A stretch of DNA of 64,000 nucleotides from Polyangia bacterium (GTDB taxonomy: Bacteria > Myxococcota_A > Polyangia > Nannocystales > Nannocystaceae), in contig JAUIKS010000014.1 of NCBI GenBank assembly GCA_030430565.1, forward strand, positions 62,001-126,000, read 5' to 3'. The first letter of the stretch is position 1. Every line of letters begins with the position of its first letter. Positions 24,921 through 36,790 of the stretch are shown piece by piece. A program made the position numbers and the translations under genes. Below the pieces are notes generated by a model. The model was given only the letters and a program-made list of their open reading frames with translations. It did not search any database and had not been told where the DNA came from.

Positions 24921-26027
24921 ATGTCGTATTCGAAGCGTCCCTGGATCGTGCTGCTCTCGTGTCTCCTCGCGGCCTCGGCTCCGGGCCTCGGCCTCGGCTG
25001 CAGCGGCGACGACGGCGTGGGCTCGGACACGACGGTGGGCTCGTCGGGCCCGGGGAGCTCGAGCTCGAACTCGGACCCGAGCGCGGGGAGCGAGACCGGG
25101 GGGTCGAGCCTCGAGCCGCTCGTGTGGGAGCACAGCTTCGAGGCCGGCGAGGAGATCGGGTCCTTCTTCGGGATCTGGGGGACCGCCCCCGACGACATGA
25201 TCGCCGTCGGCGGGCAGTTCGACGCGGGCGTGATCTACCGCTACGACGGCGAGAGCTGGGCGCCTGACGCCGTCGAGTTCCCGGTCCCGCGCCTCAACTG
25301 GGTGCACGGCGTCGACGGCCACGTCGTCATCGTCGGTCACTTCGGCTTCGCGCTGCACCTCGACGAGGGGGTGTGGGTCCGCGACGTCACGCCGACCGAT
25401 CAGGCGCTGTGGGGCGTGTGGGGGGCCGCCGCCGATGATCTGTGGGCCGTCGGCGGGGCCGGCGGCAACGACCTGCCGCCTGTGATCCTGCACTACGACG
25501 GCGAGCAGTGGAGCGAGTTCCCGGTCCCGACGCTCGAGAGCGAGGGCGGCGCGCTGTTCAAGGTCTGGGGCACGGCCGCCGACGACGTGTACGCGGTGGG
25601 CGATCGCGGCTCGATCGTGCGCTTCGACGGCGCGGTCTGGACCGAGGAGCTCAGCACCACGGGGTCGTCGATCATCGGCGTCTGGGGGCACGCGGAGCAC
25701 GACATCGTGTTCGCGGGGGGCCGCCAGCTCGGCGTGGTCGGTCGGCGTCGCGCCGACGGCTGGGAGACCCGGCGCTACGAGCCGCAGCCCGGCTTCGACG
25801 GCGTGTTCGTCGACGCCGACGGGATCGCGACGGTGGTCGGGATCCAGGGCTTCGCCGCGCGCTTCGAGCCAGGATCGCTCAGCTACACGCAGGACGAGAC
25901 GCCGACCAAGCTCGAGCTGCACAGCGTCTACGGCCTGCCCGACGGGACGACCTTCGCGGTCGGCGGCTTCTTCACCTCGTCGCCTTACCACGGCGTGATC
26001 CTCCGGCGCCCCCCGCCGGGCTCGTAG
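24921..26027 (+). CDS. Lipoprotein with WG-x3-DD-x2-AVG propeller-like repeats
   Basis: A 368-residue lipoprotein (lipobox G-L-G-C, then a Ser/Gly linker) whose mature part is a series of repeats about 45-55 residues apart: GIWGTAPDDMIAVGG, GVWGAAADDLWAVGG, KVWGTAADDVYAVGD and GVWGHAEHDIVFAGG. This repeat is common in large secreted myxobacterial proteins and is expected to fold as a beta-propeller used for binding. No catalytic motif is seen. A weak TAAAGC hexamer lies 9 bases before ATG 24921. The gene is divergent from the molybdopterin gene. Confidence 0.8.
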   Translation: MSYSKRPWIVLLSCLLAASAPGLGLGCSGDDGVGSDTTVGSSGPGSSSSNSDPSAGSETGGSSLEPLVWEHSFEAGEEIGSFFGIWGTAPDDMIAVGGQFDAGVIYRYDGESWAPDAVEFPVPRLNWVHGVDGHVVIVGHFGFALHLDEGVWVRDVTPTDQALWGVWGAAADDLWAVGGAGGNDLPPVILHYDGEQWSEFPVPTLESEGGALFKVWGTAADDVYAVGDRGSIVRFDGAVWTEELSTTGSSIIGVWGHAEHDIVFAGGRQLGVVGRRRADGWETRRYEPQPGFDGVFVDADGIATVVGIQGFAARFEPGSLSYTQDETPTKLELHSVYGLPDGTTFAVGGFFTSSPYHGVILRRPPPGS

Positions 26028-26367
26028 TCACGCCGCCGCGCTCGGCCTCGGCGCGACAATATGTCCGAACGCACATGGTGCGGGCGCCTCGGCCGAGGCG
26101 CCCGCGCTGAGCGCACGCTCGCGGCGAGGTCCTCGTTCGCGGAACGTGACCGCTCAGACATGTTGAGCCGCGCGGCCCGGAGCGCGCGGATATGTCACTA
26201 ATGACATGTCTTAATGGTCACTAGTGAACAGGTCGGCCGGTCTCGACGCGCTGGGCCGGCGCGGGGCGGGCCCCCGCGCCGGCGCGAGGGGGTAATTCGC
26301 GGCGATCACGGGGGGTCGCGCGACGCGCGTGTTTTCGCGCGGCCGAGCCGCGTGATAGAGTTCCGCC
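26028..26367. promoter_or_regulatory. Intergenic region dense in palindromes and repeat elements
   Basis: Holds a perfect 26-base GC palindrome (26080-26105), a second GC hairpin near 26250-26283, and at least three copies of the dispersed element: TGAC-CGCTCA-GACATGT (26147-26163), TGTC-ACTAAT-GACATGT (26193-26209) and, on the other strand, TGAC-CATTAA-GACATGT (26204-26220). The last two share a GACATGTC core. The hairpins may end the upstream transcript, although no T tract follows. The elements precede the IgGFc-binding-type gene by 150-220 bases. Confidence 0.5.
26356..26361 (+). promoter_or_regulatory. -10 element TAGAGT, leaderless start at 26368
   Basis: TAGAGT is followed by 6 bases and ATG 26368. 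A degenerate copy of the dispersed element (minus strand TGAC-GCGTAA-GACATGG) overlaps the start codon itself. Confidence 0.5.
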
Positions 26368-28398
26368 ATGTCTTACGCGTCACGGCGCCTGGCGGTGAAA
26401 ACTGGCTTTATTTCGGGGCTTTGCGTGTTTTCAGCGGTCGCGCTCGGAGCCTGCGGCGACTCGTCGCCGATGGAGACCGACAGCGACTCGAACACGTCCA
26501 CCTCTGACTCTGGCGAGACCACGAACCCCGCGTCGAGCACAGGCTCGACGTCGGAGCCGACGACGGCGGGGCCGACCGGCACCGACGGGGAGACCGGCAC
26601 GGAGACGACGAGTCAGCCGATGACCTCGAGCACGAGCTCGAGCTCGACGTCCGAGACCACGGATCCGGTCGAGACGACGATCGTCCCGCCTGAGTGCGAG
26701 GACGGCGAGATCGGCTGTCAGGGCAACGCCGAGCTGCAGTGTGAGGACGGCGAGTGGGGCGAGCCGCTCCCCTGCGAGATGGGCTGCAACGAGGGCGAGG
26801 GCTGCATCCCCTGCGAGGAGGGGCAGGTCATCTGTGACGGCGACGCCGAGCAGGTCTGCGAGGGCGGCGTGTTCTCTGATCCGGTCGTCTGCGATAACGT
26901 GTGCGTCGACGAGGTCGGCTGCGCGCTGTGTGACCCCGGCGCGAAGAAGTGCGAGGACGGCGACTCCTACGTGTGCAGCGAGGACGGCGCGCAGTGGGAG
27001 CTGCTCGAGATCTGCGACCCGGTGCAGGGGGTGTTCTGCAACGAGGACGTCGGCGTCTGCGACGGCGTCTGCGCGGTCGAGAACCTGCAGCTCGACTACA
27101 TCGGCTGCGAGTACTACGCGGTCGTGACGCAGCACTTCGAGGCCGCGATCCCGATTACCAACCCCTTCCACGTCTCGATCTCCAACACCACCGACCAGGT
27201 CGCGAACGTCAAGATCAACGGCGGCGAGCTCAACAACGACGTCGACGTCGAGGTCGCGGCGAACTCGGTCGAGGTGGTCCCGCTCCCCTGGGTCGAGGCG
27301 CTCTACGAGGGCACCGGGCCGACCGTGCTGGCGGAGGGCGGCGGCTACTGGATCCGCTCCGACCAGCCGGTGACGGTGGTGCAGTACAGCCCGCTCGAGG
27401 CCGACGACACCAACGACGCCTCGCTGCTGCTGCCGACGAACGCCTGGGACAAGGACGTGATGGTCGCCGCGTTCCCGGCCTGGGTCGACCCGGACTTCCC
27501 GCAGGTGCAGCTCCCCGGCTTCTACGCGGTCGTGGCGAGCCGCGACGGCACGACCGTGACGCTCAACCCCTCGGCGACCGGCGGCAACGTGCAGGCGGGC
27601 GCGGGCGTCAATTCCAACGGCACGGGCGAGGTCATGCTCAACCGCGGTGATGTCCTCCAGGTCGTCTCGAAGAAGGACGAGGGCGACGTGACCGGGACCA
27701 TCGTCTCCGCCGATCAGCCGATCGCGATCGTCTCGGGGCACACCTGCACCGAGGTGCCGCAGGACGTCAACACCTGCGACCACCTCGAGGAGTCGATGCC
27801 GCCGATCATCGCGCTCTCGAAGGAGTACGTGATCGTCCCGCCGGTGCAGGTGCCGAACAACAACCTCGACAAGGCCCAGGTGATCCGCGTCGTCGCGACC
27901 GAGGACGACACCGAGCTGGTCTTTGAGCCCGATCAGGGGGTCAACACGACGCTCGCCAACGCCGGCGACTTCGTCGAGATCCCGATGACGACGAACAAGT
28001 TCGTCGTCTCGTCGGAGAAGCGGATCCTGGTCACGCAGTACATGGTCAGCGCGGGCGCGGGCTTCGGCCAGAGCGACCCCTCGATGGTGCTCGCGGTCGG
28101 CGTCGATCAGTGGCGCGCCGACACCCTGTTCCACGCGCCGGTGACGTGGCAGGCGAACTTCGCGGACATCATCGCGCCGCTGGCCGCGAGCGTCTCCGTC
28201 GACGGCGTGAACGTCCCCGACAACGCCTTCGAGGTCATCCCCGACACCGACTACAAGGTCGCGCACGTCAACCTCGACAACGGCGGCGACGGCAACCACA
28301 CCGTCCAGGCGGACGAGCCAGTGAGCGTCTCGGTCTACGGCGTGCAGAGCTTCGGCAGCTACTGGGCGGTCGGTGGCCTCGACCTCCAGCACTTCTAG
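26368..28398 (+). CDS. IgGFc-binding-domain lipoprotein with Cys-rich N-terminal region
   Basis: A 676-residue surface lipoprotein. The lipobox L-G-A-C is followed by a Thr/Ser/Glu linker (about residues 30-105), then short Cys-rich repeats (about 110-225, units like CEDGEIGCQGNAELQC), then a ~430-residue domain with the features of the IgGFc-binding N-terminal family (SVEVVPLPW, VVQYSPL, ASLLLPTNAWDKDVMVAAFP, IAIVSGHTC). That family is found in adhesive vertebrate proteins and in many secreted proteins of Myxococcota; in bacteria it is assumed to be adhesive. No protease or enzyme motif is seen. Confidence 0.8.
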   Translation: MSYASRRLAVKTGFISGLCVFSAVALGACGDSSPMETDSDSNTSTSDSGETTNPASSTGSTSEPTTAGPTGTDGETGTETTSQPMTSSTSSSSTSETTDPVETTIVPPECEDGEIGCQGNAELQCEDGEWGEPLPCEMGCNEGEGCIPCEEGQVICDGDAEQVCEGGVFSDPVVCDNVCVDEVGCALCDPGAKKCEDGDSYVCSEDGAQWELLEICDPVQGVFCNEDVGVCDGVCAVENLQLDYIGCEYYAVVTQHFEAAIPITNPFHVSISNTTDQVANVKINGGELNNDVDVEVAANSVEVVPLPWVEALYEGTGPTVLAEGGGYWIRSDQPVTVVQYSPLEADDTNDASLLLPTNAWDKDVMVAAFPAWVDPDFPQVQLPGFYAVVASRDGTTVTLNPSATGGNVQAGAGVNSNGTGEVMLNRGDVLQVVSKKDEGDVTGTIVSADQPIAIVSGHTCTEVPQDVNTCDHLEESMPPIIALSKEYVIVPPVQVPNNNLDKAQVIRVVATEDDTELVFEPDQGVNTTLANAGDFVEIPMTTNKFVVSSEKRILVTQYMVSAGAGFGQSDPSMVLAVGVDQWRADTLFHAPVTWQANFADIIAPLAASVSVDGVNVPDNAFEVIPDTDYKVAHVNLDNGGDGNHTVQADEPVSVSVYGVQSFGSYWAVGGLDLQHF

Positions 28399-28422
28399 GA
28401 CCGGGCCGCGCGACGCGGTCCC

Positions 28423-28460
28423 AAAAAGCGAGAAGCCGCCCGGCGCCCGGGCGGCTTCTC
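28423..28460 (-). terminator. Rho-independent terminator of the small minus-strand operon
   Basis: GAGAAGCCGCCCG (28430-28442) pairs with CGGGCGGCTTCTC (28448-28460). On the minus strand the hairpin is followed by GCTTTTTGG, so it terminates the 28477-28845 operon. On the plus strand it may also stop the IgGFc-type gene, less efficiently. Confidence 0.8.
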
Positions 28461-28476
28461 TCGTTGGGTGTGCGGA

Positions 28477-28647
28477 CTATCTGCGCTCGTCGTCGCGCTT
28501 CTCGGCTTCGCCCTGGGGGGGCTCGGGGCGACGCCACTGCGGGAACCGGTCCTCGAGCGACGAGCGGTTGAGCGTGCGCAGCAGCGGGTCGATCACGCGG
28601 TCGCCTGCTCGCTGCGCGGGCGCTCGCTTGTCAGCTGCGCGCGACAT
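28477..28647 (-). CDS. Small hypothetical protein, 56 aa
   Basis: A short frame from ATG 28647 to TAG 28477, beginning MSRAADKRAP and ending GEAEKRDDERR. It starts 6 bases after the stop of the lipoprotein gene on the same strand and ends 17 bases before a terminator oriented for this strand, which fits a two-gene operon. Nearly all third codon positions are G or C, as in real genes here. The protein is basic and charged, with a likely helix around residues 18-35 (DRVIDPLLRTLN) and no signal or membrane segment. I recognise no family. A cytoplasmic DNA- or protein-binding peptide is possible. Confidence 0.55.
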   Translation of the reverse strand: MSRAADKRAPAQRAGDRVIDPLLRTLNRSSLEDRFPQWRRPEPPQGEAEKRDDERR

Positions 28648-28653
28648 GGGCCG

Positions 28654-28845
28654 CTAGTTCTCGCGGATCGGCAGCTTCGGCGGGGGCGGCATCGTCGGCT
28701 CGCAGGGCTCCGTGTCGCTGCAGAGGTCGCCAGGGCCGGCGTTGGCGATGAGGCTGCTGGGATCGCAGGCGCTCGAGAACAGGCCCGCGGAGAGCAGGAG
28801 CGCGGCGGTGAGGATGAGGGTGCGGGGGCGTCGGGTGTTGTGCAT
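28654..28845 (-). CDS. Small lipoprotein, 63 aa
   Basis: A short lipoprotein starting MHNTRRPRTLILTAALLL, with lipobox F-S-S-A-C at residues 23-27. The mature part is only about 37 residues, with two further Cys and a Pro-rich end (PPPPKLPIREN). It is the first gene of a two-gene unit with the 56-aa gene that follows 6 bases later. Function unknown. A perfect TGTC-N6-GACA element lies 72-85 bases upstream of the start. Confidence 0.65.
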   Translation of the reverse strand: MHNTRRPRTLILTAALLLSAGLFSSACDPSSLIANAGPGDLCSDTEPCEPTMPPPPKLPIREN

Positions 28846-28916
28846 GGGACAGTGCTTTCTTGACCCTCACGCGCGCGCGGCGAGCGAGGGGGTGGGGGGC
28901 TCGAGGGGGATCCACA

Positions 28917-28930
28917 TGTCTTGAGCGACA
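28917..28930. promoter_or_regulatory. TGTC-N6-GACA palindrome upstream of the small lipoprotein operon
   Basis: On the plus strand TGTC-TTGAGC-GACA; on the minus strand it reads TGTC-GCTCAA-GACATGTGG, matching the full TGTC-N6-GACATGT consensus in the direction of the operon. Confidence 0.5.
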
Positions 28931-29424
28931 GGCGGACTGATGCGCTACCGATCGCGCGCGTCGGAGACTCCGGGGCGCGCCGCGTGGTGTCGCGGTCAGC
29001 GGGACTCGCTTCTTATGACACCAGCGCTCGGCGAAAGGTTTTACGGTCGATTCGCAATTTGGTGACGAGCGCGGGGCCTACACGGGCGCATACCCGCGAT
29101 GAGCCGCGCCCTCGCATTGCCGCGACAAGCCGTAAAACTACTGTCGACAATGCCAGTCGCGGGATGAATGTTCGCTATTCGGCGGGGCGCGTCGGTGACT
29201 CGCGCGCGGGCGGGGCGAGGGCCTAAACCGAGAACAGACCCCGACGCGCCGCGGCCTGTTTCGGGGTTTGTGCGCGGCGGCAGAAATGGCGTCGGCTCGA
29301 CGGGCGCGAGCGAGACGGCGAGATCTCGCGTCCGCGACGACGCGGGCGCCGAGTGCAAAACGTCCGCGCGCTCGATCGACGGTAGCGGCTGGAATGCGCG
29401 CGGGGGGGGCCGCGTAGGCGGGGT
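28931..29424. other. Long gap with nested inverted repeats, possible structured RNA
   Basis: GTTTTACGG (29038-29046) pairs perfectly with CCGTAAAAC (29130-29138). Inside lies a smaller hairpin, CGGG-CGCATA-CCCG (about 29083-29096). CCGCGAC (about 29120) can also pair with GTCGCGG (about 29156). The outer stem is AT-containing in a GC-rich background and so unlikely to be just composition. No known RNA family is recognised and no gene is supported in this stretch. Confidence 0.3.
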
Positions 29425-30690
29425 ATGCGAGGTAGGGTATTGGAGAATTGGCGCGCGACCGGGCGACGTATCGCGCTCGGCGCGGTGTGGCTCGCGCCGC
29501 TGGGCTTGGCCGTCGGGCTTGAGCTCACAGACCGGGAGGCGCCGCGCGTCTGCGCGACGCCGACGCCGGAGGTCGTGGTCGTTGAGGTCTCGGGCGCGCG
29601 CTCCGAGCTTGAGGCGCCTCGGGTCGTGTCCGCGCCGGCGCCCGCCGTCGCGCCGGCGCGCGACGACCTGGTGACGCCGGACCCCTTGATGTTCGTCCTC
29701 GACGGTCGGGTTGTGATCGACCCCGACGCCGACCCCGAGTGGGGCGCGGCGCGTGTTCGCGCCGACCAGCGCACCGGCTGGGGCGCGCGCACGGTTCGGC
29801 GCGCGGTCGACAAGCGCCGCGCGCCGAAGGACCTGCTCGCGCTCTCGGGCGAGGCGGTCACGCTCTACGGTCCGCGCGGAGCCGTCTGCGAGGCGGAGCT
29901 CGGCGCGCTGTCGGTCGCGGCGCGCTTCAGCGGTGACCTCAACCTGGTCTATGAGGAAGAGGCACGGATGGAGCGGGGCGTCGCCTACGATCAGCAGCGC
30001 GGCGCCGACGCCCGGCTCGATCGGCGCGTCAACGAGCACATCTACGACGAAGGCCCGTGGTCGCTCGAGGCCGCGGTCACGCGCGCGGGGGCGCGCGAGT
30101 GCGAAGGCGCGATCTGGGCGCGGCTCTCGTCGGACCCCGAGCCGGTCGTGTTCGCGCTCGCCTCCTCGGAGGAGCGCGGGTCGCCCCTCGAGCGAGCCGA
30201 GCTCACGCGGGCCTGGGCGGCGTTCGAGCAGCTCCCCGAGTTCGCCGCGATCCAGCGCGAGTTCATCGCCTTCGCGCGTGAGCAGGGCGCTACGCTCGAA
30301 TCGGCGCGCGCGTCGTGGACGAGCCACGTCGAGCTCAGCCGCAGCGCGCAGCTGTGGCGTGACCCGTCGGGGACGCGCGCCTACGTGTCGGTGCTGCTCG
30401 GGGAGCCCGGCGTGCCGAGCTGCGGCGACTTCGACGGGACGCTCGCGGCGCTGCTGCAGCTCGAGCTCTCCAGCCACGAGCCCGCGCTCGCGCCGGTCGT
30501 CGTCGGTCGCGATCTGGGCGCGCGGCCGATCGCGGTGTTCGATCGAGATCACGACGGCGTGCCGGAGCTCGTCACCAACTCGGGCCTCGCGGTCCAGCGC
30601 GAGCTGCTCGAGCGCGAGGGCGAGGGCGACGAGGCGGAGTACGACGTGGTCACCGACATCGAGGTGTCCTTCTACGGCTGCCCGTGCTGA
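29425..30690 (+). CDS. Hypothetical secreted or membrane-anchored protein
   Basis: A 421-residue protein I do not recognise. It begins with a basic stretch and one hydrophobic segment (IALGAVWLAPLGLAVGL), so it is exported or anchored in the inner membrane, then a Pro/Ala/Val-rich linker to about residue 85. The rest is a soluble domain rich in Arg, Glu and Ala with scattered Cys near the N-terminus, middle and C-terminus (it ends GCPC). A calcium-like acidic loop, FDRDHDGVPEL, is seen near residue 375, as in FG-GAP/EF-hand-like loops of secreted proteins. An alternative GTG at 29485 has TATCGC 10 bases upstream. Confidence 0.55.
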   Translation: MRGRVLENWRATGRRIALGAVWLAPLGLAVGLELTDREAPRVCATPTPEVVVVEVSGARSELEAPRVVSAPAPAVAPARDDLVTPDPLMFVLDGRVVIDPDADPEWGAARVRADQRTGWGARTVRRAVDKRRAPKDLLALSGEAVTLYGPRGAVCEAELGALSVAARFSGDLNLVYEEEARMERGVAYDQQRGADARLDRRVNEHIYDEGPWSLEAAVTRAGARECEGAIWARLSSDPEPVVFALASSEERGSPLERAELTRAWAAFEQLPEFAAIQREFIAFAREQGATLESARASWTSHVELSRSAQLWRDPSGTRAYVSVLLGEPGVPSCGDFDGTLAALLQLELSSHEPALAPVVVGRDLGARPIAVFDRDHDGVPELVTNSGLAVQRELLEREGEGDEAEYDVVTDIEVSFYGCPC

Positions 30691-30883
30691 GCGACGGGCG
30701 CGGGCGCGCGCGCGTCGTCTCGGCTCGCGGCCTCCGCGTGGCGCGCGGACATGCGGCGCCGGGGTGCTTGCGGTAGGCTCACGGCCACGGCCAGCATCGA
30801 CCGCGCAGGAGACCACCCACGCGGTAACTCGACCGACGCGTCGGTGCGTTGAAGCGTGATCAGGAGCCCGCGAGGTAGGGGAC

Positions 30884-31933
<1,050 letters not shown>

Positions 31934-32017
31934 CCGTCGAGGCGCGCGCGGCCCTCGGCGGGCGGCGCGTGACCTGACCGCGCGGACTGCTCAGACACGC
32001 CTCGTCACCGCGGGCTG

Positions 32018-32446
32018 CTAGGCCGCGATGGCCTTGTAGATCGCGTCGAGCAGCGGGCCTGGCTTCACGGGCTTGGTGACGTAGTCGTTCATCCCCGCCG
32101 CGAGGTGGCGCTCACGCTCACCCTGCAGCGCGAGCGCGGTCACGGCGACGATCGGGGTCGAGGCGATGCGCGCGTCGGCGAGCGAGCGAATGCGCCGGGT
32201 CGCCTCGATACCGTCCATCACGGGCATCGAGCTGTCCATCAGCACGATGTCGTAGGTGTCAGACTGGATCGCCTCGACCGCCTCGCGCCCGTTGTCGACG
32301 GCCTTTACGTTGTGGCCGTATCGACGCAGCAGCATGATCAAAAGCCGCTGGTTGATCGGGTTGTCCTCGGCGATCAGGATCTTCAGAGGCGTGCCCGTCG
32401 GAGGCATCCGTATGCGTGCGGAGGACGATTCCACGTTGGTACGCAA
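32018..32446 (-). CDS. Single-domain response regulator (receiver only)
   Basis: A stand-alone CheY-like receiver of about 125-142 residues. The acidic pocket is seen in LIAEDN, the phosphoacceptor Asp in IVLMDSSMP, the Thr switch in AVTALA and the Lys in TKPV. The sequence is closest to the receiver domains at the C-terminus of hybrid histidine kinases (INQRLL, GMNDYVTKP), so it probably takes part in a phosphorelay with an unlinked kinase. The start is uncertain: TATACT at 32447-32452 favours the TTG at 32446 or the GTG at 32434, and an ATG at 32407 would give a minimal receiver. Confidence 0.85.
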   Translation of the reverse strand: MRTNVESSSARIRMPPTGTPLKILIAEDNPINQRLLIMLLRRYGHNVKAVDNGREAVEAIQSDTYDIVLMDSSMPVMDGIEATRRIRSLADARIASTPIVAVTALALQGERERHLAAGMNDYVTKPVKPGPLLDAIYKAIAA

Positions 32447-32609
32447 GTATATCCCGCATGCCCGCGACGCCCCAGCGCGAAACTTCGGCTCGGCGTCGTG
32501 GACTCAACCGACGAAGCAGCGTGCGCAGGAATGACCGACGCAAAGCTTTCGTAACCGCGTTTGTGTGTCAGCTCGCATGTGGCGCGGGGGGCGCGAGATC
32601 ACGCCGCGC

Positions 32610-34769
<2,160 letters not shown>

Positions 34770-34916
34770 CGTGTGCTCCGTTGTCTCGCGCTACGGTAGC
34801 CCGGGAGCGCGGCGCGGTCACTGCTCGGTCCGCGACCTGGTCAATTCGTCGAGATGCGCGTCTTCACTCCACGTCGCCCGCGCGGCGGAGGCTTGCGCCG
34901 CGCGAACGTCGATGCG

Positions 34917-34922
34917 TATGCT
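34917..34922 (+). promoter_or_regulatory. -10 element TATGCT, leaderless start at 34929
   Basis: TATGCT is followed by 6 bases and GTG 34929, the start that also gives the correct lipoprotein signal length. Confidence 0.55.
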
Positions 34923-34928
34923 CGCTGC

Positions 34929-35645
34929 GTGTGTAGATCGTGGGTTGAGTTGGGGAGGGGTCTGCGTCTGCTCGCCGCGCTCGGGGTGATCGTCACGGCG
35001 GCGTGCGGCGACGACGTCGGCGACACCGAGGACACGGACGAGACAGTCGGTGAGACCGACGACGCGACGGACGGCGAGAGCGAGGGCACGAGCGGCGAGA
35101 CGAGCGAGGCGACGGGCGGTGAGTCCGACGCCGCGAGCGACTCGGACCCGAGCGCCGGCGAGACGGCGGCCGAGGACGACGTGCCGGATAACAGCTACTG
35201 CGGGCCGGTGGCAGACTGGGACGCGGGCTGGTCCGCGCTCGAGACGGAGGTGCTCGAGCTGGTCAACGCCGAGCGCGCCAAGGGGGCGACCTGCGGCGGT
35301 CAGCCGATGCCCGCGACCACGGCGCTCACGGGCGACCCCGCGCTGCGCTGCGCCGCGCGCGTGCACAGCAAGGACATGGTCGACAACGACTACTTCGACC
35401 ACACCAACCTCGACGGCGAGGGCCCCGGCCCGCGGATCGAGAAGGCCGGGTACAGCTGGGCGACCTACGGGGAGAACATCGCGGGCGGGAGCGCGACCGC
35501 GGCGGCCGTCGTTCAGCAGTGGATGGACAGCCCCGGGCACTGCATGAACATCATGAACGCGGACTTCGAAGAGCTCGGGGTCGGCTACTACCCCGGCGGT
35601 CAGTGGGGTCACACCTGGACGCAGGTCTTCGCTCGGACGTTCTAG
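34929..35645 (+). CDS. CAP/SCP-domain lipoprotein (YkwD type)
   Basis: A 238-residue lipoprotein. From GTG 34929 the signal is short and ends in the lipobox V-T-A-A-C; the ATG at 34854 would add 25 non-signal residues. A Thr/Asp/Glu/Ser linker (to about residue 95) leads to a C-terminal CAP domain with LELVNAERAKGATC, His in CAARVHSKDM, FDHTNLDG, and the YGENIA and SPGHCMNIMN motifs. Bacterial CAP proteins are exported and bind sterols or lipids or act in envelope interactions; their enzymatic role is unsettled. The conserved His and Glu residues appear intact. Confidence 0.87.
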   Translation: MCRSWVELGRGLRLLAALGVIVTAACGDDVGDTEDTDETVGETDDATDGESEGTSGETSEATGGESDAASDSDPSAGETAAEDDVPDNSYCGPVADWDAGWSALETEVLELVNAERAKGATCGGQPMPATTALTGDPALRCAARVHSKDMVDNDYFDHTNLDGEGPGPRIEKAGYSWATYGENIAGGSATAAAVVQQWMDSPGHCMNIMNADFEELGVGYYPGGQWGHTWTQVFARTF

Positions 35646-35899
35646 GCCAGACGCTCTCGCCGGCGTATACGCCCTTCTTGACGTTCACAGCATGCAGGCA
35701 TCGGGTCGCTGCTTACCGTCAGGGGGACCCTCCGGCTTGCGGGCGGCGAGCGACGGTCGGCTCGCGCGCACCCCATTGAGCTTCGGGGACAGGTACCGGG
35801 TCGCGGCCTCTTGCGTCGGCGAGACGTCCGCGCGCTCGAGCTGGCGCGCGCGAACAATTTTTGCGCCGCGCCTGTGTCGGCTCGCGGGCCCTGGCGGCC

Positions 35900-35905
35900 T
35901 ATAGT
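35900..35905 (+). promoter_or_regulatory. -10 element TATAGT, leaderless start at 35914
   Basis: TATAGT is followed by 8 bases and ATG 35914 with no Shine-Dalgarno. The 200 bases before it hold no supported gene. Confidence 0.55.
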
Positions 35906-35913
35906 CGCCTCGC

Positions 35914-36765
35914 ATGCGAACACACACCCCGGAGCGCGACGTAAAGATGGTCCAGGCGAACGGGCTCGAGTTCGCCTACTTCGAAGAGGGGGAGGGGCCG
36001 CTGGTGCTGCTGCTCCACGGCTTCCCCGACACCGCGCACACCTGGGATGACGTCCGCCCCGCGCTCGCGGCTGCGGGCTTTCGCGCGGTCTCGCCCTTCA
36101 ACCGCGGCTACGCGCCGACGCAGCGCCCCGGCGCTGACGAGTACGACTCCGACACGCTGGGGCGCGACGCGCTCGCGCTGATCGAGGCGCTCGGCGGCGG
36201 CGAGCCGGCCTATCTCGTGGGACATGACTGGGGGGCCAGCGCGGCCTACAGCGCCGCGGGCCTGGGCGGGCCGGCGGCGATCAAGAAGCTGGTCACCGTC
36301 GGGATCCCGCACCCCGCCGCGATCAAGCCCACGCTGGGGCTGCTGTGGGGCGCGCGGCACTTCGTGACGCTGCGCCTGCCCGGCGCGGCCCGCCGCTTCG
36401 CGCGGGGCGACTTCGCCGAGGTCGAGCGCCTGTACCGGCGCTGGTCGCCGACCTGGGACTTCCCGCGCGCCGAGCTGGAGGCGGTGAAGAACGCCTACGC
36501 GGCCCCGGGCTGCCTCGACGCCGCGCTCGGCTACTACCGCTGCCTGACTCCAAAACCACCTCCGGGCCAGCGCGCGAAGATCGAGGTGCCGACGCTGGCC
36601 TTCGGCGGGCGCGACGACGGCGTAGCGACCGAGGCGATGTTTCACGGCGCGAAGCGCCGCTTCATGGGGGAGTACCGCGTGATCATGACCTCGGGCGGGC
36701 ACTTCCTGCACCGCGAGGCGCCCGAGGAGTTCATCGGGCCGCTGATCGACTACCTGCGCGAGTGA
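35914..36765 (+). CDS. Alpha/beta hydrolase, epoxide-hydrolase-like
   Basis: A 283-residue alpha/beta-hydrolase. The oxyanion HGFPD motif follows strand 3, the nucleophile elbow VGHDWGA carries Asp rather than Ser (as in epoxide hydrolases and haloalkane dehalogenases), the acid is probably Asp in FGGRDDG, and the catalytic His is in GGHFLHRE. An epoxide-hydrolase-like activity is therefore more likely than esterase. The protein is cytoplasmic with no signal. ATG 35914 is supported by the -10 hexamer; an ATG at 35947 is an alternative. It ends before a hairpin shared with the convergent ahcY gene. Confidence 0.82.
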   Translation: MRTHTPERDVKMVQANGLEFAYFEEGEGPLVLLLHGFPDTAHTWDDVRPALAAAGFRAVSPFNRGYAPTQRPGADEYDSDTLGRDALALIEALGGGEPAYLVGHDWGASAAYSAAGLGGPAAIKKLVTVGIPHPAAIKPTLGLLWGARHFVTLRLPGAARRFARGDFAEVERLYRRWSPTWDFPRAELEAVKNAYAAPGCLDAALGYYRCLTPKPPPGQRAKIEVPTLAFGGRDDGVATEAMFHGAKRRFMGEYRVIMTSGGHFLHREAPEEFIGPLIDYLRE

Positions 36766-36790
36766 GCCGCGCGCGGGGTTTCGAAACCGA

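Noticed and set aside
23201..25267. 688-codon plus-strand frame across the molybdopterin gene
   Set aside because: It is antisense to a well-defined enzyme and then runs out of frame into the lipoprotein gene; composition is Arg/Ala/Val low complexity.
26431..28392. 653-codon minus-strand frame antisense to the IgGFc-type gene
   Set aside because: The plus-strand product has a lipobox, Cys repeats and a known domain; the minus frame has none and is Val/Asp/Arg low complexity.
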